NCBI RefSeq assembly: GCF_009831115.1
Contig: NZ_WUUK01000005.1
Location: 62,001-126,000 of the forward strand
Source of the DNA: Salinicoccus hispanicus
Lineage (GTDB): Bacteria; Bacillota; Bacilli; Staphylococcales; Salinicoccaceae
Direction: 5' to 3'
Length of the DNA stretch: 64,000 nt
Part shown: positions 24,273 through 33,010 of the stretch, piece after piece
How the letters are laid out: the number at the start of each line of letters is the position of its first letter
Numbering within the stretch: the stretch's first letter is position 1
Notes under the pieces: model-generated
Databases searched by the model: none
The model's input: only the letters and a program-made list of their open reading frames with translations
What the model was told of the DNA's origin: nothing
Program-made: the position numbers and the translations under genes

Positions 24273-25145
24273 CTAGCCGAGAATACGCCACATGTACAGG
24301 GTGGCATAGGCCCCATTATCTCCCCATCCATCCGTTACTGAGCGGATATAGCCGGGACTTGGCTTCTCTTCAAGCCTATCGGTTATTCTGATTGCATTTT
24401 TGAGACCGGCATCACCGATCGGAACAGCATTTCTGAACTTCAAAGTACGCATCAGTACGGAATTGGCACTCCACGGTCCGATACCTTTTACACTGGTCAG
24501 ATGATCCAGTACGTCCTGGTAGCTTCCGATACGCTGCAGATGGTCCTTTGAAAGTGTACCTGTTTCAATCCCCTTGGCACAGCGGTGCAGGTATTCGGCT
24601 TTCCTGTAGGAAATCTGCATTTCGCGCATCAACTCGACATCGAGTGAAAGTAGTTCCCCGGCAGCAGGCATCAGCCAGTATTTTTCCCCTTCAAATTCAA
24701 TGTGATGGTTGAAATGTTCGACCAGCCGGCGCTTCAGAATGAAAGCAAATTTCATATTGATCTGCTGGCCGAGGATCGACCATGTCAGTGCTTCCATCAT
24801 ATCGAGTGTACATATCATGCGATAACCATACAGTTCCTGCACGATGGCAGCAAGCCGCTGGTCCCCACTGGCAAAGTCATAGAAGGCGGTCATATCATAG
24901 TCAAGGTCCAGCCATTCCGTAACGTAACGCTCTATATCGGATTCCAGAGCACCTTCGTTCACCAGAATATCCACCCGGACAGCGTCTTCTGGTCCTTCCT
25001 TCACTTCAAGCAGTACACGGTTGCCATCCAGGGATACCGCTTTTCTGACAGCATTGCCGCCGGTGCGGTAGAGGCAGTCATCCTGCTGGGCCATGAATTC
25101 ATAGTTCAGTGCATAGTCGAACGGTCCCTCTGCCCTGATGATCAT
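24273..25145 (-). CDS. DNA-3-methyladenine glycosylase II (AlkA-like, HhH-GPD)
   Basis: A 290-residue base-excision glycosylase that removes alkylated purines from DNA. It has the AlkA_N-type first domain, then the HhH-GPD domain: helix-hairpin-helix at about 215-226 (LTSVKGIGPWSA) and the catalytic Asp245 in PIGDAGLKNAI. No Fe-S cluster cysteines, consistent with AlkA rather than Nth/MutY. Its ATG overlaps the stop of the upstream M23 peptidase by 4 bp (ATGA), an unexpected coupling. RBS AGGAGTGG. Confidence 0.88.
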   Translation of the reverse strand: MIIRAEGPFDYALNYEFMAQQDDCLYRTGGNAVRKAVSLDGNRVLLEVKEGPEDAVRVDILVNEGALESDIERYVTEWLDLDYDMTAFYDFASGDQRLAAIVQELYGYRMICTLDMMEALTWSILGQQINMKFAFILKRRLVEHFNHHIEFEGEKYWLMPAAGELLSLDVELMREMQISYRKAEYLHRCAKGIETGTLSKDHLQRIGSYQDVLDHLTSVKGIGPWSANSVLMRTLKFRNAVPIGDAGLKNAIRITDRLEEKPSPGYIRSVTDGWGDNGAYATLYMWRILG

Positions 25146-26017
25146 CGGCCACTCCTGCCTTTGACCGTATCACCCTGTCTCGGCTCACGCAGTTCCGCAA
25201 ACTGGATGCGTATTGATTGCGAGGCATAAGGATCCTTGCCATCCATGACATGAAAATGAAGATGCGGTGTATCGGACGCCCCGCTGTTGCCGCACTGGGC
25301 GATTCTCGTCCCAGCCTCGACGGTGTCACCTGCTGCAACAGTGATTGAATTCCGCCTCAGGTGGGCAAGCAGTGAATACTCGTTGTAGCCGTGGCTGATG
25401 ATGATATGGTTGCCCTCGGGCACAGTCATGTTGGGATAATGCGGCAGGTTGTCCTCTACATCATTCACCACTCTGATCACTTCCCCGCCTCTTGGTGTTA
25501 CCACCTGAGCACCGAATGCATGATAGACTTCGAGCAATCCTTCATCCCCATCGAATGCTGAACCACCAGATTTACGGATGAAGTCATAGGCGTACCGCTG
25601 GTGGGCATACGGATAATGATAGTTCAGGAAGGCATCGTTACCGCCCCACAGCACGAACCATTCGCCTTCAAACGGCAGGCGATATGTGTTGATCGACGTC
25701 CCCCTGTCCGATGTGAACTTCTCGTAATTGTCGAACTGGATACCGATGATTTCACCACTGCTGTTGTAGGCGACGGTGATCATGCGGCTCTCCTCAGCAT
25801 TCACCCACTGGTACCTTTTTATTCCGGGCTCCAGCTGGTTCGAGTGTTTCAGATTGAAATCACCCGAGTCATGATTGAACTCGCGGGCGGCTTCGACAAA
25901 AGTATCAAGGCCCATCTGAAGCTGGAAATCCTTTATTGTCTGCTTGTAGATCCTCTCAAAACTGCCTTCTGAAAAGTAGTATCCGAACTCCTCGGGAAAC
26001 ACGCTGTACTGTGCCAT
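25142..26017 (-). CDS. M23 (LytM-type) metallopeptidase without signal peptide
   Basis: A 291-residue protein with a C-terminal M23 peptidase fold: first zinc ligands His139 and Asp145 (HQRYAYDF), then His219 (LAHL) and the HLHFH motif at 252-256. M23 enzymes cut peptide bridges in peptidoglycan. The N-terminal 120 residues form an unfamiliar strand-rich domain, with segments like MITVAYNSSGEIIGIQFDNYE that resemble DUF3887/NTF2-like secreted modules. No signal peptide or membrane helix is present from the chosen ATG (RBS GGAGGGCAC), which is unusual. It lies 12 bp after a binding-protein gene and overlaps alkA. Confidence 0.78.
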   Translation of the reverse strand: MAQYSVFPEEFGYYFSEGSFERIYKQTIKDFQLQMGLDTFVEAAREFNHDSGDFNLKHSNQLEPGIKRYQWVNAEESRMITVAYNSSGEIIGIQFDNYEKFTSDRGTSINTYRLPFEGEWFVLWGGNDAFLNYHYPYAHQRYAYDFIRKSGGSAFDGDEGLLEVYHAFGAQVVTPRGGEVIRVVNDVEDNLPHYPNMTVPEGNHIIISHGYNEYSLLAHLRRNSITVAAGDTVEAGTRIAQCGNSGASDTPHLHFHVMDGKDPYASQSIRIQFAELREPRQGDTVKGRSGR

Positions 26018-26029
26018 GATTGTGCCCTC

Positions 26030-26947
26030 CTATGGTTTGATCTGTTCTATAATGGCCTCTGTCTGCATTTCGATTGAAATCAGATCGTTCAGGCGATAGT
26101 CCGCGTAATCCTGCATGATGACATGTTCCTGCGGGATTCCCATCACGTCTGCAATCTCACCGTCCACACCACTATCCATATCTGTCGTATTGACGAAAAC
26201 GTAATCCGCTTCGTACGCATCAAGGTTGCGGAGCGCCACTTCAAACGGTCCGTCCCGCAGCGCCTCTTCAAGTGACGGATCCATCTGGAAATCGAGCACA
26301 TCATATACCGCTTCCGTTCCGAACGCGGAATACTTGCTATATATATAGTATGAACCGGATGCCTCCACAAGGACGAGTGCCCGACTATCAATGACAGTGT
26401 CGCCCGCCCCGCGCTGGAGCCGGGACGTCTCCTCGAGCCAGTCGTCACCCAGAACTTCCGCTTCCGCCTGCTTATTCAATACGACACCAAGGTTATGAAG
26501 ATGCGTCAGATATAGCCTGTCACGAAACGGACTGAATGGTGATGCACCATAGCTCATCTGCACCGTCGGCGCAATTTCCTGATATTGGAAAACATATTCA
26601 TCCGGTGCGAACGTGATGATCAGATCCGGATCCAATGCCTCGAGCGCCTCGATATCCCCGTGCTCCAGATAGGTGATATCGTCATCAAGATGCGCTTTTG
26701 ATAGCTGGGTGCCCTCGACGATATTACTCACGCCGACAACATTGCTGCCGAGAAGATCCGCATTGCCAGCATCAATTGTGCGCAATAGTACGACCCGTTC
26801 AGGGTCGGATGGTATATCAATCTGTTCGGTATGTTCCGTCATGATCTGCCGGATCGAGCCGTCTTCGGAAACGCCTGTTTCTCTGAAGCTGCTGCATGCC
26901 GACATGACAAATACGAGCATGACCACCAATAATAGTCTTAATTTCAT
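26030..26947 (-). CDS. Iron-siderophore-type ABC transporter substrate-binding lipoprotein
   Basis: A 305-residue lipoprotein of the FhuD/FepB-type cluster. The start at 26947 gives a signal MKLRLLLVVMLVFVMSAC with the lipobox MSAC; a frame extending to 27103 lacks a signal and ribosome site. The helical-backbone PBP fold is seen as ERVVLLRTIDAGNADLLGSN..DIEALEALDPDLIITF, typical of periplasmic_binding_2. Binds ferric siderophores, heme or cobalamin in other members; here no permease or ATPase is adjacent, so it must work with components encoded elsewhere. It is the first gene of a unit with the M23 and AlkA genes. Confidence 0.83.
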   Translation of the reverse strand: MKLRLLLVVMLVFVMSACSSFRETGVSEDGSIRQIMTEHTEQIDIPSDPERVVLLRTIDAGNADLLGSNVVGVSNIVEGTQLSKAHLDDDITYLEHGDIEALEALDPDLIITFAPDEYVFQYQEIAPTVQMSYGASPFSPFRDRLYLTHLHNLGVVLNKQAEAEVLGDDWLEETSRLQRGAGDTVIDSRALVLVEASGSYYIYSKYSAFGTEAVYDVLDFQMDPSLEEALRDGPFEVALRNLDAYEADYVFVNTTDMDSGVDGEIADVMGIPQEHVIMQDYADYRLNDLISIEMQTEAIIEQIKP

Positions 26948-27021
26948 TCCTTCATCCTCTTTCTCTGATTCACCCTCATTATACACGAATGATTTTTTCA
27001 AAGAAAATGAATGAGGACATA

Positions 27022-27043
27022 AAAAAACCGGGCCTCTGCCCGA
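27022..27043 (-). terminator. Intrinsic terminator of the PH-like gene
   Basis: CGGGC / GCCCG (27030-27034 with 27039-27043) followed on the minus strand by GTTTTTTT, 17 bp after the stop codon at 27060. Confidence 0.75.
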
Positions 27044-27059
27044 TTTTTCCGAATGGTAC

Positions 27060-27461
27060 CTACCCAGCCTTCTGGGTGCTGCCCATCGATGCATCAGAAT
27101 CAAGACGCAGCTGGCGGGACCTGTATTTATACAGGAAGTTCAGGAATTTGTCGAGCTTCCCGTCAGATACACTTTTCATGCTGATCTTGATTTCTTTGCC
27201 AATCCATATGTGGACGATATTTCCCACCATCAGCAGATTTTCAGTACTTATGCCTGAGATTTCGCTGTATTCCACCGGATGGCTGTCAATCCCATCCTCA
27301 TGCCTGATGTTGACAAATACCCTTTCTGTTGTCGGAATGATGGCGCCATAGAAGGAATGGAATCCATTCTTTTCATACTCGATGGTGCCTACGAGTTCAG
27401 GTCCGATGACTTCATCGTCGCGCAATCTGATGCGCTCGAGGCTCTTCAGTTTATTATGCAT
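27060..27461 (-). CDS. Bacterial PH-domain-like protein
   Basis: A 133-residue soluble protein, strand-rich from about residue 20 to 100 (GTIEYEKNGFHSFYGAIIPTTERVFVNI, then YSEISGISTENLLMVGNIVHIWIGKEIKISM) and ending in a helix, which is the layout of a bacterial pleckstrin-homology-like (bPH) domain. Function unknown; such domains often scaffold membrane or stress proteins. GGGGGGT precedes the ATG. It follows the VanZ gene by 14 bp in the same transcript. Confidence 0.6.
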   Translation of the reverse strand: MHNKLKSLERIRLRDDEVIGPELVGTIEYEKNGFHSFYGAIIPTTERVFVNIRHEDGIDSHPVEYSEISGISTENLLMVGNIVHIWIGKEIKISMKSVSDGKLDKFLNFLYKYRSRQLRLDSDASMGSTQKAG

Positions 27462-27475
27462 GCGACATACCCCCC

Positions 27476-28039
27476 TTAGTCCTTATTACTCCACTTACCC
27501 GCTCCAAAGAAGTAATAAACAATTCCCAATTTTGAGAATAAAACCCCGATCACCATGCCGATGATGGCGCCGACTGTATTCAGAATCACATCATCCACAT
27601 TGGAAATGCGGCCAATCGGCAGAAAATACTGCAGTGCTTCCACCGCTATCGAAAAAAGGCAGGCGGTGATGGTGGTCAGAAATTCATCTTTGCAAAACAG
27701 GTACATGAACAGTCCGAAAGGCACGAACAGCAGGATGTTCATCCCTATGGAGTTGATGATGGCGTAGTCCGCGGCATACTCAAACGTATCCAGGATACTG
27801 TAGAAAGGCACAAACTGGGTCACTTTTTCAGGGTTTGAACTGGGCAGCAGTGTCAGCAGCAGGATGCCGATGACCGTCATCATCAGACCGATATGGACGA
27901 TGAAATCCATTCTTTTTTTCATGCTGTCCATCCGATATCCGGCTTTGCTGTTGATGAACAGTGCCGCAATGATGACGACGATGAACAGAAGGATGAATAC
28001 CGGAATCACCGGCTGAAATACTTCATATAATTGGCGCAT
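27476..28039 (-). CDS. VanZ family membrane protein
   Basis: A 187-residue protein with about five membrane segments. The VanZ-like signature is GRISNVDDVILNTVGAIIGM near residues 144-163, preceded by LLFVPFGLFMYLF. VanZ domains confer low-level teicoplanin resistance in one context, but most chromosomal members have unknown roles. It lies 18 bp after the ABC exporter gene and 14 bp before the PH-like gene, forming one transcript. Confidence 0.85.
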   Translation of the reverse strand: MRQLYEVFQPVIPVFILLFIVVIIAALFINSKAGYRMDSMKKRMDFIVHIGLMMTVIGILLLTLLPSSNPEKVTQFVPFYSILDTFEYAADYAIINSIGMNILLFVPFGLFMYLFCKDEFLTTITACLFSIAVEALQYFLPIGRISNVDDVILNTVGAIIGMVIGVLFSKLGIVYYFFGAGKWSNKD

Positions 28040-28057
28040 TACTTATTCCTCTTCACT

Positions 28058-29803
28058 TTATCCAAATTGTTGTTCTGTAAAAATACGGTACATCGCATGG
28101 TTCTCCATCAGTTCATGATGCGTCCCTTCCCCTGTAATGTGGCCATTATCAAGAAAGAAGATACGATCCGAGTTGATGATGGTGGACAGCCTGTGGGCGA
28201 TGACAAGTACTGTCCGCCCCTGCATCAGGTCATCGAGTGCCTCCTGGACGAATTTTTCGGACCTCGAGTCAAGGCTCGCTGTCGCTTCATCCAGCATGAG
28301 CAGTTTCGGATCCTTCAGAAATGCCCGGGCAATGCCGATACGCTGGCGCTGTCCTCCGGACAGCTTGATGCCGCGCTCCCCGACTTCCGTGTCGAGTCCC
28401 TGGTCAAGCATCTCGATGAACTCATGGGAATAGGAGCGTCTGACAGCCAGGTCGACGTCCGCATCCGTATATTCATCCTCTCCGAGTCCATAGGTGATGT
28501 TATCACGGATGGTACCGGAGATGATGGCACTCTCCTGTGCAACATAGCCGATCTGGCGCCTCAATGTGCTCAATGGGATATTGCGTATATCGGTGCCGTC
28601 CACTGCTATGCTGCCGGCATCTATATCATAATACCTTTCGATCAGTGCAAAGATGGTCGACTTGCCGCTGCCGCTCGGTCCGACAAAAGCCACCTTCTGG
28701 CCGTTGCTGGCAGTCAGACTGATCCGGTGCAGGATTTCCTTGCTTGGCTCATAGCCGAATGCCACATCCTCGAATGTCAATGTATTGAAGTCGATCACTT
28801 CGCCAGACACGCTCTCATCTTCATCCTCTTCCTCTTTGTCGAGTATCCCGATGATCCGTTCCGTGGCCCCGAGTGCCTTGTTGTATTCGGTGAAGAACAT
28901 GGCGAACATCGTCATCGGCATGATGATCTGGAAGAGGTACAGCAGGAAAGCCACCATGGTCCCCATGCTGAGTGTCCCTTCTGCAACCCTGACACCGCCA
29001 TAGGCGATGATCAGGATGATGACGAACATCATGACTGTACTCATGATCGGAGAGAGAAAGGCATTGATCGTCGCCTCCTTCATGCCGTATCCATAAAGTG
29101 ATCTGATGCCTCTTTGGCCCTTGTTGCGCTCGAACGCTTCACCATTGAATGATTTTACAAGTCGCATCTCACTCAGCGTCTCCTGTATGACACCTGTGAA
29201 TGCAGCGGTTTCGTCCTGGAGTGCACGGGAAATCCGGCTCATTTTCCTTCCGAGTGGCAAAATGATGACAATGGATACCGGCACTGCGATGAACATGATC
29301 ATGGACATGCGCCAGTCGAGCACAAACAGGATTACGACGGCACCGATGACGGAAATGATGCCGCTGATCAGCTGTGGAAAATGGCTTGTGATCAGGTCCT
29401 TGATGATGGCCGTATCATTGACGACCCGGCTGACCGATTCCCCGCTCTTCGTCTGGTCGAAATAGCGGATCGGCAGCTTGAGAAATTTTTCCCAGACACG
29501 TTCCCTGAGCCTCAGGATGATTGTCTGGCCGATTCTTGCCAAAATATAATAGGCCACCCCGTCAAGAGCGGCACTCAATACGAAAACCACGATGATGAGG
29601 GCGATGAGTCCATTTGAAAACAGTTCGGAATCGTAGCCGTCTATGAAGCTCTGGGTCAGAAGCGGCACGATGAGAGACCCGATGGTACCAATCAGTGTCA
29701 GGAAGATTCCTGTTGCGAACAGTCCCTTGTTCAGACGCGTCTGCCGAAGAAGTGCAACGAAATCTTTCAGGGAGGTCTTAGTATCCATATCAATATCATC
29801 CAT
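28058..29803 (-). CDS. Multidrug ABC transporter, fused permease/ATPase (BmrA/LmrA-like)
   Basis: A 581-residue half-transporter that functions as a homodimer. Residues about 25-330 hold six membrane helices of the type I exporter fold; the ATPase domain has Walker A GPSGSGKST, the Q-loop GYVAQES, signature LSGGQRQRIGIARA, Walker B LLMLDEATASLD and the H-loop VIAHRLSTI. It resembles BmrA/YvcC lipid or drug exporters. The start is uncertain: no strong Shine-Dalgarno site precedes 29803, and an internal ATG at 29788 is preceded by GGATGAT. First gene of a unit with VanZ and PH-like genes. Confidence 0.9.
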   Translation of the reverse strand: MDDIDMDTKTSLKDFVALLRQTRLNKGLFATGIFLTLIGTIGSLIVPLLTQSFIDGYDSELFSNGLIALIIVVFVLSAALDGVAYYILARIGQTIILRLRERVWEKFLKLPIRYFDQTKSGESVSRVVNDTAIIKDLITSHFPQLISGIISVIGAVVILFVLDWRMSMIMFIAVPVSIVIILPLGRKMSRISRALQDETAAFTGVIQETLSEMRLVKSFNGEAFERNKGQRGIRSLYGYGMKEATINAFLSPIMSTVMMFVIILIIAYGGVRVAEGTLSMGTMVAFLLYLFQIIMPMTMFAMFFTEYNKALGATERIIGILDKEEEDEDESVSGEVIDFNTLTFEDVAFGYEPSKEILHRISLTASNGQKVAFVGPSGSGKSTIFALIERYYDIDAGSIAVDGTDIRNIPLSTLRRQIGYVAQESAIISGTIRDNITYGLGEDEYTDADVDLAVRRSYSHEFIEMLDQGLDTEVGERGIKLSGGQRQRIGIARAFLKDPKLLMLDEATASLDSRSEKFVQEALDDLMQGRTVLVIAHRLSTIINSDRIFFLDNGHITGEGTHHELMENHAMYRIFTEQQFG

Positions 29804-29894
29804 TCATTTTTAGTTCTCTATTCATCCAGTATATATTATCCCACCTCAATGCTCTATGGTAAAATGACTGTAGATTGTTAGAGGAGGTAAAACC

Positions 29895-30794
29895 ATGACA
29901 CTGGAGTTAGAAAACCTATCCAAAAGTTTCAACGGCCAAACTGCTGTCGACGAGATCAACCTGAATGTGCCATCAGGCAGCATGTACGGCTTTCTCGGAG
30001 GCAACGGTGCCGGCAAGACAACGACATTCCGCATGATTCTCGGTTTGCTTCAACCATCCGCCGGCAAGATCACCTATAACGGCAAGAAGATCGACTACGA
30101 CGTGACAAACGACATCGGCTATCTGCCCGAGGAGCGTGGTCTTCATCCGAAACTGAAAGTCGAAGAGCAGATCCGCTATCTCGGCCAGCTGAAAGGCATG
30201 TCGAAAAAGGTGATTGACAAAAAGCTTGATGAATGGCTCGAGCGCTTCGGGGTGCCTGAGAACCGCAACAAACGTATTGAAAAGCTATCAAAAGGAAACC
30301 AGCAGAAGATCCAGCTGATCGCATCCATCATCCATGATCCGAAACTGATCATACTCGATGAACCGTTCAGCGGTCTTGATCCGGTCAATGTGGAAATTTT
30401 AAAGACTGCCGTCAAGGACCTGAACCGTGAGGGCGCGACAATCATCTTCAGTACCCACCGCATGGAGCATGTGGAGGAGCTGTGCGAATCATTGTGCATC
30501 CTGAACAAAGGCAAGCAGGTGATCAGCGGCAACATTGATGAGATCAAGAGCGACTTCGGCCAGAAGGAGATCATCATCGAAGGCGATCATGATGTCGATT
30601 TCCTCCGTAATATGCCGGGTGTCATCGATATGAAACAGATCAGAAAGAAGATCATACTTAAAATTGAAAACGAATCGTATGCAGAACCGATCTATAATGA
30701 AATCGTCAAACTTGGATACTTCAAAAGGTTCCAGGTCAATGAACCTTCCATAAACGATATCTTCATTTCAAAGGTGGGTACAAACTATGAATAA
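29895..30794 (+). CDS. ABC transporter ATP-binding protein (NatA/YhaQ-like)
   Basis: A 299-residue ATPase with Walker A GGNGAGKTTT, signature LSKGNQQKI, Walker B LIILDEPFSGLDP and H-loop FSTHRMEHV, plus the extended C-terminal domain of the NatA/YhaQ group. Drives an exporter with the permease encoded next, which overlaps it by 8 bp. Members export sodium ions (NatAB) or are of unknown substrate (YhaQP). For a halotolerant organism sodium export is attractive but unproven. RBS GAGGAGG. Confidence 0.9.
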   Translation: MTLELENLSKSFNGQTAVDEINLNVPSGSMYGFLGGNGAGKTTTFRMILGLLQPSAGKITYNGKKIDYDVTNDIGYLPEERGLHPKLKVEEQIRYLGQLKGMSKKVIDKKLDEWLERFGVPENRNKRIEKLSKGNQQKIQLIASIIHDPKLIILDEPFSGLDPVNVEILKTAVKDLNREGATIIFSTHRMEHVEELCESLCILNKGKQVISGNIDEIKSDFGQKEIIIEGDHDVDFLRNMPGVIDMKQIRKKIILKIENESYAEPIYNEIVKLGYFKRFQVNEPSINDIFISKVGTNYE

Positions 30795-32025
30795 GTTCAT
30801 GGCTACTTTCTCACAGACGTACTTGTCCAAAGTCCGTGCAAAATCGTTCATGATCAGTACCCTCATCATCGTCCTGCTCATATTCATCGGGGCAAATTTC
30901 GACAAGATCATCGGCATTTTCGATTCATCCGAAGAACTGACGACCATCAAGGTCGAGAGCGACGAAGCATTCATGACCCAGTTCGAAGCTATCATGAACG
31001 CACTTGAATCGGATATCGATGTCGTGGAGAATGATGGGGAAATCGGTGCGGCAGAAGCACTGCTTACTATCGATGGCACAGAACCGCTATCCTTCACTCT
31101 GGCAGCCGACCAGGAGATTCCCGGCGACCAGATGAATGATATTGAAATGGCGCTTGGTGAGTTGCAGCGCACAAATACCATCCAGGCATTGAATCTATCG
31201 CCGGAGGAAGCGGAACGACTGAATACACCACCTGAGATTACATATGATATCGCCTCAGGTCCCGAAGAGGCCGAAGTAGATGAAGCCGCCACTCCTGAAG
31301 AGGAAATGTTCGAAACCAATATGCTGAACACAATCATATTCTATGTCACAGTCATCGTCATGTTCTTCATCATCATCAACTATGCCAGTCAGATCGGCAC
31401 AGAGGTGGCCATGGAGAAGACTTCAAGGGTCATCGAGATGATTGTCTCCAGTGTGCCGCCGGTTACGCACCTGCTTGCCAAGATCAGCGCAATGATTCTG
31501 GTCAGTCTGACACAGCTTGGTATTTTCCTCATTGCCATCGTTATTGCCATCCAGCTGTTCGACTTCAGTGATATCATTTCCGATTTCGGACTCGAGTCTG
31601 ATGATCAGACATTGACGATGATCGTCTACTCAGTCATCTACCTGATTCTCGGGCTTGTACTGTACCTGTCCATTTCTGCTCTGCTCGGCTCCTTCATCAG
31701 CCGTATGGAAGACCTCCAGCAGGCACTCTTGCCGGTAACGATGTTCTCACTCATAGGATTCTATATTGCGATCTTCAACGTATGGGGCAGCGCGGATAAC
31801 ATGCTCGTCAAAATATCGAGCTACTTCCCACTCTTCACCCCATTCGTCATGCCCCTTCGGGCAATCAATGAAGACACAAGCCAGATCACACTGCTGATTG
31901 GTGTCGCGATCCTGATTGTTTCAATCATACTCGCCATCTGGCTCGCCGCAAGCATCTACAGAAACAGCGTACTGTCGACAAGCAGTGGCATATTCAAGAA
32001 TCTGAAGCGTATCAGAAAAGAATAG
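30787..32025 (+). CDS. ABC transporter permease (NatB/YhaP-like)
   Basis: A 412-residue ABC-2 type permease: one N-terminal membrane helix (about 20-40), a large extracytoplasmic acidic loop (about 45-180, rich in Glu/Asp), then five to six helices. This layout is that of NatB/YhaP. Motif-like stretch MEKTSRVIEMIVSSVPP is the conserved ABC-2 coupling region. It overlaps the ATPase gene and is followed by a strong terminator, so the two form a self-contained exporter operon. AAAGGTGGG precedes the ATG. Confidence 0.9.
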   Translation: MNKFMATFSQTYLSKVRAKSFMISTLIIVLLIFIGANFDKIIGIFDSSEELTTIKVESDEAFMTQFEAIMNALESDIDVVENDGEIGAAEALLTIDGTEPLSFTLAADQEIPGDQMNDIEMALGELQRTNTIQALNLSPEEAERLNTPPEITYDIASGPEEAEVDEAATPEEEMFETNMLNTIIFYVTVIVMFFIIINYASQIGTEVAMEKTSRVIEMIVSSVPPVTHLLAKISAMILVSLTQLGIFLIAIVIAIQLFDFSDIISDFGLESDDQTLTMIVYSVIYLILGLVLYLSISALLGSFISRMEDLQQALLPVTMFSLIGFYIAIFNVWGSADNMLVKISSYFPLFTPFVMPLRAINEDTSQITLLIGVAILIVSIILAIWLAASIYRNSVLSTSSGIFKNLKRIRKE

Positions 32026-32032
32026 ATTATCG

Positions 32033-32068
32033 AATAAGAGGCATGCCGATATGGCATGCCTCTTATTT
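32033..32068. terminator. Bidirectional intrinsic terminator
   Basis: A 15-bp inverted repeat (AATAAGAGGCATGCC / GGCATGCCTCTTATT) with a 5-base loop between the exporter operon and the convergent small gene. Confidence 0.9.
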
Positions 32069-32075
32069 AAAATGT

Positions 32076-32189
32076 CTATTCATCTTTCTTACGTACTTCT
32101 TTCCATCTGTCAGTCTGGATGAGGTAGCCCACGGCCAGAGCGGGTAGGATTGAACCTGCGATAATAATCAGCGCCATCAAGACGTCCAC
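32076..32189 (-). CDS. Tiny membrane protein (37 residues)
   Basis: A 37-residue frame from a GTG at 32189 preceded by AAGGAAGGG. It reads as one hydrophobic helix (LMALIIIAGSILPALAVGYL) followed by QTDRWKEVRKKDE, a positive-charged tail that would stay in the cytoplasm. A bidirectional terminator follows 8 bp after the stop. Too short for most gene finders; the ribosome site, topology and terminator support it. Function unknown. Confidence 0.6.
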   Translation of the reverse strand: MDVLMALIIIAGSILPALAVGYLIQTDRWKEVRKKDE

Positions 32190-32264
32190 TTCCCTTCCTT
32201 ATGGTAATTATACCCCATAAAGATTATATAGACTTGGAAACTGTAATATCTCAATACTTTTTAT

Positions 32265-32984
32265 CTATTCGAGCGCTTCATCATCCGCAATGACGGTCAC
32301 ATCATGATGTGTCTGCAATATGGTCGCCGGCAGTTCTTCCGAGACCTCGCAGTCGATCATGCATTCGAGTGCTTCTTCCTTTTCGTCCCCGGATACAAGC
32401 AGCAGGATGGATTCGGCATTCATGATGGTGTGGAGTCCCATTGTAATGGCCTGCTTCGGCACTTCCTCCACCGTATCGAAAAATCTTGCATTGTCGTTCA
32501 CTGTCGTTTCTGTCAGATTGACGACATGTGTTCTGGAATCGAAGGAGGTGCCGGGTTCGTTGAAGCCGATATGTCCGTTTCTGCCAATGCCGAGAATCTG
32601 GAGATCGACGCCGCCGAGTTCCTCGATCAGCAGCTCATAGCGTTCGACTTCCGCTTCCAGACTCTCTGCTGCACCGTTCGGCAGGAACGTGTGGTCGGAG
32701 GGAATATCGACCTTGCTGAAGAACAGATTGTCCATATACTGGTGATAGCTCTGCGGGTGGTCGTCTGCCAGACCGACATACTCATCCAGATTGACAGTAT
32801 ATACATGGGACAGGTCGATCTTATCTCTATTAAGCATCTCTGCGAGGTGATCATACATCGCCTCCGGTGTTGATCCTGTTGCCAGTCCGAGCACCAGACG
32901 CTCGGAATTGACGATTCTTTCAAACACAATACGCGCTGCTAGCATGCTCATTGCATCATAATCTTCTACACGCCTGAGTTCCAT
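32265..32984 (-). CDS. nagB: Glucosamine-6-phosphate deaminase
   Basis: Converts glucosamine-6-phosphate to fructose-6-phosphate and ammonia, the last step of GlcNAc catabolism after NagE and NagA (encoded 13 kb away). The 239 residues contain LGLATGSTPEAMY (phosphate loop), VNLDEYVGL with the general-base Asp, and GIGRNGHIGFNEPG with the catalytic His. It lacks the allosteric C-terminal extension of the E. coli enzyme, as usual in Firmicutes. The start at 32984 is 6 bases from GGAGG; an ATG at 32990 abuts the site. It follows pcp by 26 bp. Confidence 0.93.
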   Translation of the reverse strand: MELRRVEDYDAMSMLAARIVFERIVNSERLVLGLATGSTPEAMYDHLAEMLNRDKIDLSHVYTVNLDEYVGLADDHPQSYHQYMDNLFFSKVDIPSDHTFLPNGAAESLEAEVERYELLIEELGGVDLQILGIGRNGHIGFNEPGTSFDSRTHVVNLTETTVNDNARFFDTVEEVPKQAITMGLHTIMNAESILLLVSGDEKEEALECMIDCEVSEELPATILQTHHDVTVIADDEALE

Positions 32985-33010
32985 GATCATCCTCCTATAT
33001 TTTCAAGTGA

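Noticed and set aside
28031-29101. A 356-residue plus-strand open frame
   Set aside because: Antisense to the ABC exporter with full ATPase motifs; composition (His/Cys-rich) is typical of shadow frames.
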